From: Salinisphaera dokdonensis
GTDB lineage: Bacteria > Pseudomonadota > Gammaproteobacteria > Nevskiales > Salinisphaeraceae
Length of the DNA: 64,000 bases
NCBI RefSeq assembly: GCF_040361215.1
Contig: NZ_APND01000001.1
Location: 248,001-312,000 of the forward strand
Direction: 5' to 3'
Positions 9,113 through 17,055 of this stretch are shown piece by piece (position 1 is the stretch's first letter; each line of letters begins with the position of its first letter). A program made the translations under genes and the position numbers. The notes beneath the pieces are model-generated. The model saw only the letters and a program-made list of their open reading frames with translations. It made no database searches and was not told where the DNA came from.

Positions 9113-9646
9113 ATGAGTGACGAGACGCGGATCATCAAGAAGTATCCGAACCGGCGACTTTACGATACCGAAGTCAGCCGCTACATCACTCTGGAGAACA
9201 TTCGCCAGCTTGTGATTCGCGGCGAACACTTCACCGTCATCGACAAGCGCAGCGGCGACGACATCACCCGCACCATCCTGCTCCAGGTCATCAGCGAACA
9301 GGAAGAAGGCGGCGACCCGATTTTTCGGACCGAAGTGCTGCGCAACATCATTCGCTTCTACGGCGATTCGATGCAGAGCACGGTCAGTTCCTATCTTGAA
9401 TTGTCGCTGGAATTCTTCAGTGATCAGCAGCAGCAGTTCAAGGATCGGATGCGCCGGCTATTGGGGGCCAACAATCCGCTGACCGCACTGCGCGAACTGT
9501 CGCAGTATCAAGTGCCGATCTGGCGCTCGGTAAGGCGCGAATTCCTCGCCAACCTGAAGCGCAAGGAAAAGGAAGAGAACGCCCTCGCTCAGGAGGCGGA
9601 CACCGACAACTCCGAGGCCGCCGGGAACGATCGCGAAAAACAATAG
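9113..9646 (+). CDS. phaR: Polyhydroxyalkanoate synthesis repressor PhaR
   Basis: DNA- and PHB-binding regulator that represses phasin genes when no polymer is present. 177 residues. The N-terminal PHB/PHA accumulation regulator DNA-binding domain has the hallmark KKYPNRRLYDTEVSRYITL (about 9-27). A central PHB-binding segment follows (about 70-130), then a Glu/Ala-rich charged tail. It implies that this organism stores polyhydroxybutyrate, though no pha biosynthesis gene is in the window. It stands alone between dksA and a candidate sRNA gene. Confidence 0.92.
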   Translation: MSDETRIIKKYPNRRLYDTEVSRYITLENIRQLVIRGEHFTVIDKRSGDDITRTILLQVISEQEEGGDPIFRTEVLRNIIRFYGDSMQSTVSSYLELSLEFFSDQQQQFKDRMRRLLGANNPLTALRELSQYQVPIWRSVRREFLANLKRKEKEENALAQEADTDNSEAAGNDREKQ

Positions 9647-9687
9647 TCTTGATAGAAACGCGATTCCATTAATTTCACGGCCGATGG

Positions 9688-9715
9688 TTGACTAAAGTCG
9701 TAGACCGGTTATACT
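9688..9715 (+). promoter_or_regulatory. Sigma-70-type promoter of a candidate sRNA
   Basis: TTGACT (9688-9693) and TATACT (9710-9715), each 5 of 6 matches to consensus, are separated by 16 bases. The predicted start is near 9722, just before three successive hairpins and a terminator. No coding frame follows on the plus strand. Confidence 0.65.
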
Positions 9716-9721
9716 GCAACG

Positions 9722-9814
9722 CAACATCAGCACACATGCTGATCAACCGAATCTCCTCCGAAAGGCCTGACGGCCTTTCTCGCACTTGCCCCCTTACCCT
9801 AGGGGGCTTTTTTT
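9722..9814 (+). ncRNA. Candidate small regulatory RNA (about 93 nt), three hairpins
   Basis: Predicted from structure and signals only. Hairpin 1 pairs 9726-9732 with 9737-9743 around CACA. An unpaired stretch with CTCCTCC at 9753-9759 follows, complementary to Shine-Dalgarno sequences. Hairpin 2 pairs 9760-9767 with 9772-9779 around TGAC. Hairpin 3 pairs 9788-9794 with 9801-9807 and is followed by seven T residues, forming a textbook terminator. The compact promoter-hairpins-terminator layout and lack of a credible reading frame point to a trans-acting sRNA that could pair with ribosome binding sites. I recognise no named family. Alternative: the 3' end of phaR mRNA, although the internal promoter argues against that. 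Confidence 0.55.
9788..9814 (+). terminator. Intrinsic terminator of the candidate sRNA
   Basis: GCCCCCT (9788-9794) pairs with AGGGGGC (9801-9807) around a six-base loop, followed by T7 (9808-9814). Confidence 0.85.
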
Positions 9815-10154
9815 ATGCGCGAGATATATAGCCGCTTGGGCGTCGTGCGCATATAGAGCCGAGGAGAGCACGACGGGCAGCCGCGCCGTGTATACCTTTT
9901 GGGATGAACGGTTAGACGGTCTGGCACGACTTTCTCGGCCTAGCCCATGCTCTCACAGGCGGCTCAGCAACCACGAGAGGACTGATCCAGCGGTTCCCCG
10001 CCGCCTCAGCCCGCCTCTGTAGCTCGCACGCGCTTTCAGTGGCGACTGAGCCCCCGCACTAGGCCAATGCATCAAGCCGAACCTGGCCTACGCCTGACCT
10101 GGTCCATGCCCGGACAACCAACCGGGCATCCCGAACGCCGCAAATAGCGGACAT
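9815..10154. other. Gene-free spacer with inverted repeats; possible structured RNA
   Basis: No credible protein gene on either strand. Local dyads are CGTCGTGC (9841-9848) with GCACGACG (9868-9875), and ATGCCCGG with CCGGGCAT near 10106-10129. Two nested long-range pairings also occur: GGCCTAG 9937-9943 with CTAGGCC 10059-10065, enclosing GGCTCAG 9961-9967 with CTGAGCC 10046-10052. The segment ends at a hairpin that could stop transcripts from either side. It does not show the signature sequences of RNase P RNA, SRP RNA or tmRNA. Confidence 0.4.
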
Positions 10155-10184
10155 AAAAAAAGGCGCCCCTCAGGACGCCTTTTT
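10155..10184 (-). terminator. Terminator of pnp (possibly bidirectional)
   Basis: AGGCGCCC pairs with GGACGCCT (one mismatch) around CTCA at 10161-10180, with an A-run on the left and a T-run on the right. Read on the minus strand it gives a U-run after pnp; on the plus strand a T5 run follows as well. Confidence 0.75.
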
Positions 10185-10221
10185 CGTACCGCGCGCCTTA
10201 TCAGCGCCAGCGTTATCAGAA

Positions 10222-12351
10222 TCAGCCTTCGGCTTCTTCTTCCGATGCCTTCTCGGCCAGTTCCTTCATCGACAGGCGTACACGGCCCTGGCGATCAACC
10301 TCGAGCACCTTGACCTTCACCACCTGGCCTTCGGACAGCTCGTCGCTGACCTTTTCGACACGGTGGTCGGCAATCTGCGAGATATGCACGAGACCATCGC
10401 GGCCCGGCACCAGATTGACGAAGGCGCCGAAGTCGACGATACGCACGATCTTGCCCTCATAGACCTGACCGGCCTCGATATCGCGGGTAATGTCTTCGAT
10501 ACGCTTGATCGCCATGTCCGCCGCGCTCTTGTCGACTGCGGCGACGTGGATGGTGCCATCGTCTTCGATATCGATGCTGGCACCGGTCTCTTCGGTGATC
10601 GAGCGGATGGTTGCACCGCCCTTGCCGATCACGTCACGGATCTTGTCCGAGTCGATCTTGATCGTGAAGATGCGCGGCGCCCATTCGGAGACTTCCTCAC
10701 GCGGCTTGTCGATTGCATCGCCCATTACGCTCAGGATATGCAGGCGGCCTTCCTTGGCCTGCTCGAGCGCGACTTCCATGATCTCGCGGGTAATGCCGCC
10801 GATCTTGATGTCCATCTGCAGCGCGGTGATGCCGTCATTGGAGCCGGCCACCTTGAAGTCCATATCGCCGAGATGATCCTCGTCACCGAGGATATCGGTC
10901 AGCACGGCGAACTTGTCGCCGTCCTTGATCAGGCCCATGGCCACGCCGGCCACCGGCGCCTTGATCGGCACGCCCGCATCCATCAGTGCCAGGCTGGTGC
11001 CACACACCGAAGCCATCGACGATGAACCGTTGGACTCGGTGACTTCCGAGACCACGCGCATCACGTACGGGAATTCCTTCTCGAGATCCGGCAGCACGCC
11101 CATGATGGCGCGCTTGGCCAGCTTGCCGTGGCCGATCTCGCGGCGTTTGGGGCTGCCCATGAAACCGGTCTCGCCCACGCTGTAAGGCGGGAAGTTGTAG
11201 TGCAGCATGAACGGGTCTTCATACTGCCCCTCGACCGCGTCGATACGCTGTGCATCGCGGCCGGTGCCCAGCGTGGAAACCACGAGTGCCTGGGTCTCGC
11301 CACGGGTGAACAGTGCGGAGCCGTGGGTACGCGGCAGCACGCCGGTCTTGATATCGAGCTGACGTACGGTGCGGGTGTCGCGACCGTCGATACGCGGCTC
11401 GCCGTCGAGAATGCGCGAACGCACGGTCTTCTTCTCGAGCGCGCCAAGCGCACCCTTCACGTCGTCACGGCTCCAGCCTTCTTCGCCTTCAGCGGCTGCG
11501 AGTTCGGCGACCACGGCTTCCTTGATCTCGCCCAGGCGCGCACCGCGCTCCTGCTTGTCGGCGATCTGGTAGGCGGCGGTCACATCGTCGCTGGCCACGC
11601 GCGCCACGGCTTCGGCGAGCGATTCATCGGTCGGGGCCGGCTGCCAGTCCCAAGCCGGCTTGCCGACTTCGCTGACCATCTTCTCGATTGCCTGAATCGC
11701 GGCCTGCAGCTGCTCGTGACCGAACAGCACGGCGCCGAGCATGATCTCTTCCGACAGCTGCTTGGCTTCGGACTCGACCATCAACACGGCGTCGCTGGTA
11801 CCGGCGACGACCAGGTTCAGTTCGCCTTCCTTGATCTGGCTGGCGCTCGGGCTGAGCACGTACTCGCCGTTGGCATAGCCAACGCGCGCACCGCCGATCG
11901 GGCCGGCGAACGGCATGCCGGAAATAGCCAGCGCTGCAGAGGCACCGATCATGGCGGGAATATCGGCATCGATCTCGGGATCGACCGACATCACCGTGGC
12001 CACGATCTGGACTTCGTTATAAAAACCCTTCGGGAACAGCGGACGAATCGGACGATCGATCAGACGGCAGGTCAGGGTTTCCTTCTCGCCCGGACGACCT
12101 TCACGCTTGAAGAAACCGCCGGGAATCTTGCCGCCGGCATAGGTGCGTTCCTGGTAGTTCACGGTCAGCGGGAAGAAGGCGGCGTTCGGCGCGGCCTCCT
12201 TCTTGCCCACCGCGGTGACCAGAACGACCGTATCGCCCATGCTCACCTTGACGGCGCCATCGGTCTGGCGCGCGATCTCGCCGGTCTCGAGTGTTACGGC
12301 GTGTTCGCCGAACTGGAATGTCTGCTTGCTGGTTACGGAAACGTTGCTCAC
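10222..12351 (-). CDS. pnp: Polynucleotide phosphorylase
   Basis: Phosphorolytic 3'-5' exoribonuclease and degradosome component. 709 residues, matching the family size. Two RNase PH domains (about 5-230 and 315-545) flank an alpha-helical linker, followed by a KH domain with GxxG in IGKGGATIRSI (about 562-572) and an S1 domain (about 620-690, YEGKIVRIVDFGAFVNL). A GTG at 12351 is taken as start because AGGA lies eight bases upstream and the protein then begins as usual; the longer frame adds nine codons with no SD. It follows rpsO, separated by a terminator hairpin through which some transcription presumably continues. Confidence 0.97.
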   Translation of the reverse strand: MSNVSVTSKQTFQFGEHAVTLETGEIARQTDGAVKVSMGDTVVLVTAVGKKEAAPNAAFFPLTVNYQERTYAGGKIPGGFFKREGRPGEKETLTCRLIDRPIRPLFPKGFYNEVQIVATVMSVDPEIDADIPAMIGASAALAISGMPFAGPIGGARVGYANGEYVLSPSASQIKEGELNLVVAGTSDAVLMVESEAKQLSEEIMLGAVLFGHEQLQAAIQAIEKMVSEVGKPAWDWQPAPTDESLAEAVARVASDDVTAAYQIADKQERGARLGEIKEAVVAELAAAEGEEGWSRDDVKGALGALEKKTVRSRILDGEPRIDGRDTRTVRQLDIKTGVLPRTHGSALFTRGETQALVVSTLGTGRDAQRIDAVEGQYEDPFMLHYNFPPYSVGETGFMGSPKRREIGHGKLAKRAIMGVLPDLEKEFPYVMRVVSEVTESNGSSSMASVCGTSLALMDAGVPIKAPVAGVAMGLIKDGDKFAVLTDILGDEDHLGDMDFKVAGSNDGITALQMDIKIGGITREIMEVALEQAKEGRLHILSVMGDAIDKPREEVSEWAPRIFTIKIDSDKIRDVIGKGGATIRSITEETGASIDIEDDGTIHVAAVDKSAADMAIKRIEDITRDIEAGQVYEGKIVRIVDFGAFVNLVPGRDGLVHISQIADHRVEKVSDELSEGQVVKVKVLEVDRQGRVRLSMKELAEKASEEEAEG

Positions 12352-12376
12352 TAGAATTATCCTGTGTCTTTCAAAC

Positions 12377-12412
12377 AAAAAAGCGCCCGGCTCGGGTTAC
12401 CGAGGGGCGCTT
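12377..12412 (-). terminator. rpsO-pnp intergenic terminator/attenuator
   Basis: Minus-strand hairpin: outer arms 12381-12388 and 12405-12412, inner CTCGG/CCGAG, then a U-run (A-run 12377-12382 on the plus strand). It lies between the rpsO stop and the pnp GTG, like the partial terminator known between these genes in E. coli. Confidence 0.8.
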
Positions 12413-12439
12413 TCGTGGGCGTGGATCTGATGCTCGCGC

Positions 12440-12709
12440 TTAGCGGCGCAGACCCAGCTCGCTGATCAAGGCCTTGTAACGCGAAGCATCGCGACGCTTC
12501 ACATAGTCCAGCAGCTTGCGGCGCTGGTTGACCATCTTGAGAAGGCCACGGCGTGAATGATGATCCGCCTTGTGGGCATTGAAGTGATCACCAAGCTGGC
12601 TGATACGGGTGGTCAGCAGTGCAACCTGCACTTCCGGGGAACCGGTGTCACCGGTGCCACGACTGTACTTGTTGATGACTTCGGCTTTTTCTTCGGTCGA
12701 CAGGGCCAT
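12440..12709 (-). CDS. rpsO: 30S ribosomal protein S15
   Basis: Primary 16S rRNA-binding protein of the small-subunit platform. 89 residues, full length, with the family pattern including GDTGSPEVQVALLT (about 20-33) and the HxxDHHSRRGLLKMV segment (about 45-60). It has its own promoter and an unusually structured leader upstream (see the hairpin at 12766-12835), and pnp downstream. An AGGAG-type Shine-Dalgarno lies just before the ATG (TCAGGAGTAAAC). Confidence 0.98.
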   Translation of the reverse strand: MALSTEEKAEVINKYSRGTGDTGSPEVQVALLTTRISQLGDHFNAHKADHHSRRGLLKMVNQRRKLLDYVKRRDASRYKALISELGLRR

Positions 12710-12765
12710 GTTTACTCCTGAATATCAATACAAACACCGCAGCCCCCGCCTACCTGGAACAGGCC

Positions 12766-12835
12766 GGCTTTTTCCAAACCACAAGCTGGGAAGAGGTAGT
12801 TGCTCTCATCCCCACGAAACGGTTTGGAAAAAGCC
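12766..12835 (-). promoter_or_regulatory. Long hairpin in rpsO 5' leader (candidate S15 autoregulatory element)
   Basis: A perfect 15-base inverted repeat, arms 12766-12780 (GGCTTTTTCCAAACC) and 12821-12835, encloses 40 bases. It falls inside the predicted rpsO leader, whose transcript should start near 12877 and reach the ATG at 12709. No U-run follows the stem on the minus strand, so it is not an intrinsic terminator for truB. S15 is known to autoregulate through varied leader structures in different bacteria; that role here is inference. Confidence 0.5.
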
Positions 12836-12883
12836 CGTGCGCTCCAGTCACCGGGCGGCAGCCGCGTGTGCCGCGAGGCGCAT

Positions 12884-12913
12884 ATTCTAGCGGCTTGTCG
12901 CCCCGCTGTACAA
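12884..12913 (-). promoter_or_regulatory. Promoter of rpsO
   Basis: Read on the minus strand: TTGTAC (12913-12908), 18-base spacer, TAGAAT (12889-12884). The predicted start near 12877 gives a leader of about 168 bases before rpsO. Confidence 0.5.
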
Positions 12914-12971
12914 CAAGTTTCGACCATCACGGCCGCGGTGCCGCATCGACGCCAACCTGAGTGGTCGCAGC

Positions 12972-13895
12972 CTAGCGCTGCGGACGCGCGAACAGGCGGC
13001 GCGGCGCCAGCTGGCCGTCGTCGTTGATCCGCCCGAGGCCGAGCAGACGACCCTCGCCGTCTTCCATCCTGAGCGTTTCGGCGTCGGGCGTTTGCTCGCT
13101 ACAGGCCACCGGGCGACCGTGATTCATCGCGGCGGCGCTTGGCTCGTCGAGGACGACACGCGGCCAATCCGCAATGACCGTGGACACCGGCAACAACCAT
13201 TGATCGAGCGGCTCTCCGGACTCGGCGGCCGATTCGATTTCGGCCAGCGGCGTCATGCCCAGCTCACTGCCCAGGCGACCGATCGCGGTGCGATGCAGAG
13301 TACCGACATGGGCGACACCGCCCCACGACTGAGCAATATCCTCGACCAGCGTTCGAATATACGTGCCGCTCGACACCCGAGTCTCGAGCGTGAAGGACTC
13401 GGCATCGCAGTCAATGAGCTTGAGATCGTGAACGACAATATCGCGCGGCTCTCGCTCGACTGTTTCTCCGGCGCGAGCGTGCTCGTAAAGACGTTTGCCG
13501 TCTTTCTTTAGCGCCGAGTACATCGGCGGGATTTGCTGTTGGCGCCCGACGAAACCAAGCAGGATTTCTTCAAGACGATCCTTGCCCGGCATGGCGACAT
13601 CGCTGCTTGCGACCACCTCGCCCTCACGATCGCCGGTCGCGGTCCGCGTACCGTAGAGCGCCTTTACTCGATAGCGTTTGTCTGCGGCAAGCAGGTAGGA
13701 AGAGACTTTTGTTGCCTCGCCAAGACAGACCGGCAGCAAGCCGCTCGCTAGCGGATCGAGACTACCGGTGTGGCCCGCCTTGCGCGCGTCATAGGCACGG
13801 CGTACACGCTGGAGCGCGGCATTGGAAGAACAGCCGACGGGCTTGTCGAGCAGTACGACGCCATCGATATCCTGCCCGTGTTTACGGCGTCCCAT
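12972..13895 (-). CDS. truB: tRNA pseudouridine-55 synthase TruB
   Basis: Makes pseudouridine 55 in the T-loop of tRNAs. 307 residues. N-terminal GVVLLDKPVGCSSN is followed by motif II AGHTGSLDPLASGLLP with catalytic Asp47, then the KRYRVKALYGTRTATGD region and a C-terminal PUA-like domain. ATG 13895 overlaps the end of rbfA by 14 bases and begins the conserved protein; the frame runs about 29 codons further upstream inside rbfA without homology. It is part of nusA-infB-rbfA-truB. Confidence 0.96.
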   Translation of the reverse strand: MGRRKHGQDIDGVVLLDKPVGCSSNAALQRVRRAYDARKAGHTGSLDPLASGLLPVCLGEATKVSSYLLAADKRYRVKALYGTRTATGDREGEVVASSDVAMPGKDRLEEILLGFVGRQQQIPPMYSALKKDGKRLYEHARAGETVEREPRDIVVHDLKLIDCDAESFTLETRVSSGTYIRTLVEDIAQSWGGVAHVGTLHRTAIGRLGSELGMTPLAEIESAAESGEPLDQWLLPVSTVIADWPRVVLDEPSAAAMNHGRPVACSEQTPDAETLRMEDGEGRLLGLGRINDDGQLAPRRLFARPQR

Positions 13896-14319
13896 GGCCT
13901 TCGTCGGCCTCACCGGCATCGGAACCAGTTCCCGAGTCCAGTGGGTCACCATGGCGCCTATCTTCGGCAACCGCCGAGTCAATCAATCCGCTCATGCGTT
14001 GTGCGTCACGCTCGGTGGTGTCCTCGATGAAACGCAGCTCCGGCACCACCCGCAATCGCAGGCGTTTACCGATCGCACGCTTGAGGAAACCGCGCGCAGC
14101 GTTCAACCCTTCGAGTGCCTTGCTCGAATCTTCGGTAGCCGCGGTCACGTCGAACGTACCGGCGTAGACCTTGGCGTACTTGAGATCCTGAGAGACCTCG
14201 ACATCCGTGATCGCAACCAGACGAACACGCGGATCCTTCACCTCGGTGGTGAGCAGAATGCCAAGTTCACGCTTGAGCTCTTCGGCGACCCGATGCTTGC
14301 GGGAGAATTCGCGAGGCAC
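13882..14319 (-). CDS. rbfA: Ribosome-binding factor A
   Basis: Helps mature the 30S subunit (16S 5' end) and supports cold adaptation. 145 residues: a KH-like core of about 110 residues (MPREFSRKHRVAEELKRELG, then VEVSQDLKYAKVYAG) and an acidic, Gly/Asp-rich C-terminal tail that overlaps truB. It begins 20 bases after the infB stop, so the two are cotranscribed. Confidence 0.95.
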   Translation of the reverse strand: MPREFSRKHRVAEELKRELGILLTTEVKDPRVRLVAITDVEVSQDLKYAKVYAGTFDVTAATEDSSKALEGLNAARGFLKRAIGKRLRLRVVPELRFIEDTTERDAQRMSGLIDSAVAEDRRHGDPLDSGTGSDAGEADEGHGTP

Positions 14320-14339
14320 TGGACAGGCTCCGGGCCGGC

Positions 14340-16985
14340 TTAAGCCGGCTCGGCAGTCTGGACTGCGCGCTGCACTTCCGTGCGCTCGTAGACCTCGATC
14401 TGGTCACCCGGCTTGATGTCGTTGTAGTTCTTGACACCGATACCGCACTCGGTACCCGCCGGCACGCGATTGACGTCGTCCTTATGACGGCGCAGCGATT
14501 CGAGCTCGCCCTCGTAGACCACGACGTTGTCGCGCAACACACGGATGGGCTGGCCGCGCACGACCGCGCCGTCTGCAACCAGACAACCCGCGATCGCACC
14601 CAGCTTGGAGGAACGGAACACGTCGCGAACCTCGGCCAGGCCGATGATCTCTTCGCGCACCTCGGTGCCGAGCAGACCGCTGACCGCGTCGGTGACGTCC
14701 TGGATCGCTTCGTAGATGACGCTGTAATAGCGCACGTCCACGCCCGATTCCTGGATCACCTTGCGGGCCTTGGCATCAGCACGAACGTTGAAGCCGATGA
14801 TGATCGCCTTCGAGGCCAGCGCCAATTCGACATCGGACTCGCTGATGCCGCCGACACCGCTGGAGATCATGCGAATCTTGACCTCCTCGGAGGGGATCTT
14901 CGCGAGCGACTCGACCAGCGCTTCCACGCTGCCCTGCACGTCGCCCTTGATCAGCAGGTTGAGATCCTTGGCTTCGTGCTCGCCCTTCTCGCCAATGGCC
15001 GAGAAGACTTCTTCCAGGCGCGCTGCCTGCTGCTGCGCGAGCTTGTTCTCGCGCTGACGCTCGTCACGCTGATCGGCAATCTCGCGGGCACGCTTCTCGT
15101 TGGCAACGACAAAGGCGTCGTCACCCGCTTCCGGCGTACCGGAAAGCCCAAGCACCTCGACCGGGATCGATGGGCCGGCAGACTTCACCTGCTCGCCCAG
15201 CTCGTTGAACATGGCACGTACGCGGCCGAAATGCGGCCCTGCGAGAATGGCATCGCCACGCTTGAGCGTGCCGGCCTTGACCAGGATGGTCGCGACCGGG
15301 CCGCGCCCTTTCTCGAGGCTCGATTCGATCACCGTGCCGCGGGCAGGCACATCGACCGGCGCGCTGAACTCGGCCACTTCGGCCTGCAGGAGAATCGCGT
15401 CGAGCAGATCGTCCACGCCGTCACCCGTATGAGAGGACACGGGCACGACCATCGTGTCACCGCCCCAGTCTTCCGGGATGATGTTCTCGGCCGAGAGGCC
15501 GGCTTTGACCTTCTCGATATCCGCACTGGCCACGTCCATCTTGGTCACGGCCACGACCATCGGCACGCCGGCGGCCCGCGCGTGCTGGATCGATTCCTTG
15601 GTCTGCGGCATGACGCCGTCATCCGCGGCCACGATCAGAATCGCGATGTCGGTGATCTCGGCGCCACGGGCTCGCATGCGCGTGAACGCAGCATGGCCCG
15701 GGGTATCGATGAAGGTGATCGCGCCCTTGTCGTGCTTCACGTGATAGGCGCCGATGTGCTGCGTGATGCCACCAGCTTCGCCCGCCTGCACCTTCGTGCG
15801 ACGGATATAGTCGAGTAGCGACGTCTTGCCGTGGTCGACGTGACCCATGATGGTCACCACCGGAGCGCGTGAAACGCCCTCGACTTCCTCTTCCTCGGCA
15901 CGAACCTCGTCGATGAGCGTCTCTTCCGCGCTTTCGGCCTTCACCGGCTTCGGATTGTGGCCCATCTCTTCAACCAGCAGATGCGCCGTGTCCTGATCGA
16001 CGGTCTGGTTGATGGTCGCCATCACACCCAGCTTCATCATCCGCTTGAGCAGATCGCCGCCCTTGACGGCCATACGTTGGGCCAGATCGGCCACGGTGAT
16101 GAGTTCGGGGATCTCGACATCGCGAACAACCGGCGCGGTCGGACGCTCGAACCCGTGCTCCGTGGCGACGTTGACCTTGTTGCCTCGGGTTACACGCTTC
16201 TTCTTGCTCTTGCGCCGGCCCTGCTTGCCTTCGGCAACATGCAGCTCCTTGCGCTTGCCGCGATCCTTCTCGCGCTTGACGTCCTCTTCGGTACGGCCAT
16301 GGCTTTCGGCCGCACGGCGCAGGTTCTCCTGCGCACGCGAGCGGGCGTCGTCCACGCTTACCGTGCGCTTCGCGCGTTCCTTGTCGAGTGCTTCACGATC
16401 GGCTTTTTCCTTGGCCTCGCGCTCGGCGTTGACTTGGGCTTCGCGACGGGCGCGCTCTTCAGCCGCCTGACGCTGCGCCTCTTCCTGCTCGCGCTGCGCC
16501 TTGGCGTCGGCCTCGGCACGCTCGGCTTCCTCGATCCGCGCCTTCTCGGCCGCAGCTTCGGCTTCCCGATCGTGTTCGGCCTTCTTCGCCTGATCGAGCG
16601 CTTCCTGCTCCCGCGCCTGCTCCTCCTGGGCAGCCGGATCGGCTTGATCGGCCTGCTCGCCACGATTCGCGTAAGTGCGCCGCTTGCGCACCTCGACGCT
16701 CACGGTGCGGCCCGAAGTCGCGCCTCGGCCGGTATTGACCTTGAGCTCCGACGTCGACCGACGCCGCAGCGACACACCACCACTCTTGCGCGTGCCGAGC
16801 TTGCCGCCGGACTTGGACCCGCCACCGCTGTCACGCAGGTGCCGTAGCAACTTGAGCTTGTCTTCGTCGCTGATGCCGTCGCTCTCCGTCGAAGCGGAGA
16901 CACCGGCTTCGGCCAAGCGCGTGATCAGTCGCTCCACCGGAATACCGACTTCCGATGCCAGCTGTTTGACTGTCGTTTGCGCCAT
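14340..16985 (-). CDS. infB: Translation initiation factor IF-2
   Basis: GTPase that delivers fMet-tRNA to the 30S subunit. 881 residues. An N-terminal IF2N fold (MAQTTVKQLASEVGIPVERL) precedes a long Arg/Glu/Ala-rich coiled region (about 100-290) and a second IF2N segment (about 300-350). The G domain has G1 GHVDHGKTS, G3 DTPGHAAF and G4 TKMD, followed by domains II-IV. ATG 16985 gives the canonical start; an earlier frame adds 33 residues without similarity. Preceded by nusA and followed by rbfA on the same strand. Confidence 0.97.
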   Translation of the reverse strand: MAQTTVKQLASEVGIPVERLITRLAEAGVSASTESDGISDEDKLKLLRHLRDSGGGSKSGGKLGTRKSGGVSLRRRSTSELKVNTGRGATSGRTVSVEVRKRRTYANRGEQADQADPAAQEEQAREQEALDQAKKAEHDREAEAAAEKARIEEAERAEADAKAQREQEEAQRQAAEERARREAQVNAEREAKEKADREALDKERAKRTVSVDDARSRAQENLRRAAESHGRTEEDVKREKDRGKRKELHVAEGKQGRRKSKKKRVTRGNKVNVATEHGFERPTAPVVRDVEIPELITVADLAQRMAVKGGDLLKRMMKLGVMATINQTVDQDTAHLLVEEMGHNPKPVKAESAEETLIDEVRAEEEEVEGVSRAPVVTIMGHVDHGKTSLLDYIRRTKVQAGEAGGITQHIGAYHVKHDKGAITFIDTPGHAAFTRMRARGAEITDIAILIVAADDGVMPQTKESIQHARAAGVPMVVAVTKMDVASADIEKVKAGLSAENIIPEDWGGDTMVVPVSSHTGDGVDDLLDAILLQAEVAEFSAPVDVPARGTVIESSLEKGRGPVATILVKAGTLKRGDAILAGPHFGRVRAMFNELGEQVKSAGPSIPVEVLGLSGTPEAGDDAFVVANEKRAREIADQRDERQRENKLAQQQAARLEEVFSAIGEKGEHEAKDLNLLIKGDVQGSVEALVESLAKIPSEEVKIRMISSGVGGISESDVELALASKAIIIGFNVRADAKARKVIQESGVDVRYYSVIYEAIQDVTDAVSGLLGTEVREEIIGLAEVRDVFRSSKLGAIAGCLVADGAVVRGQPIRVLRDNVVVYEGELESLRRHKDDVNRVPAGTECGIGVKNYNDIKPGDQIEVYERTEVQRAVQTAEPA

Positions 16986-17055
16986 ATTCTGCTTACTCCA
17001 TGGGGCCCGCGCTGGTGCGTTGCCCGCGCCGGGCGTCCGTTTATTCAGGACAATT

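Noticed and set aside
9786..10022. 78-codon open frame starting in the sRNA terminator
   Set aside because: Its start lies in the terminator stem, there is no SD, and the composition is not protein-like.
9815..10154. Known housekeeping RNAs (RNase P RNA, SRP RNA, 6S) in the phaR-pnp spacer
   Set aside because: None of their signature sequences was found on either strand; tmRNA is clearly elsewhere at 59.7 kb.
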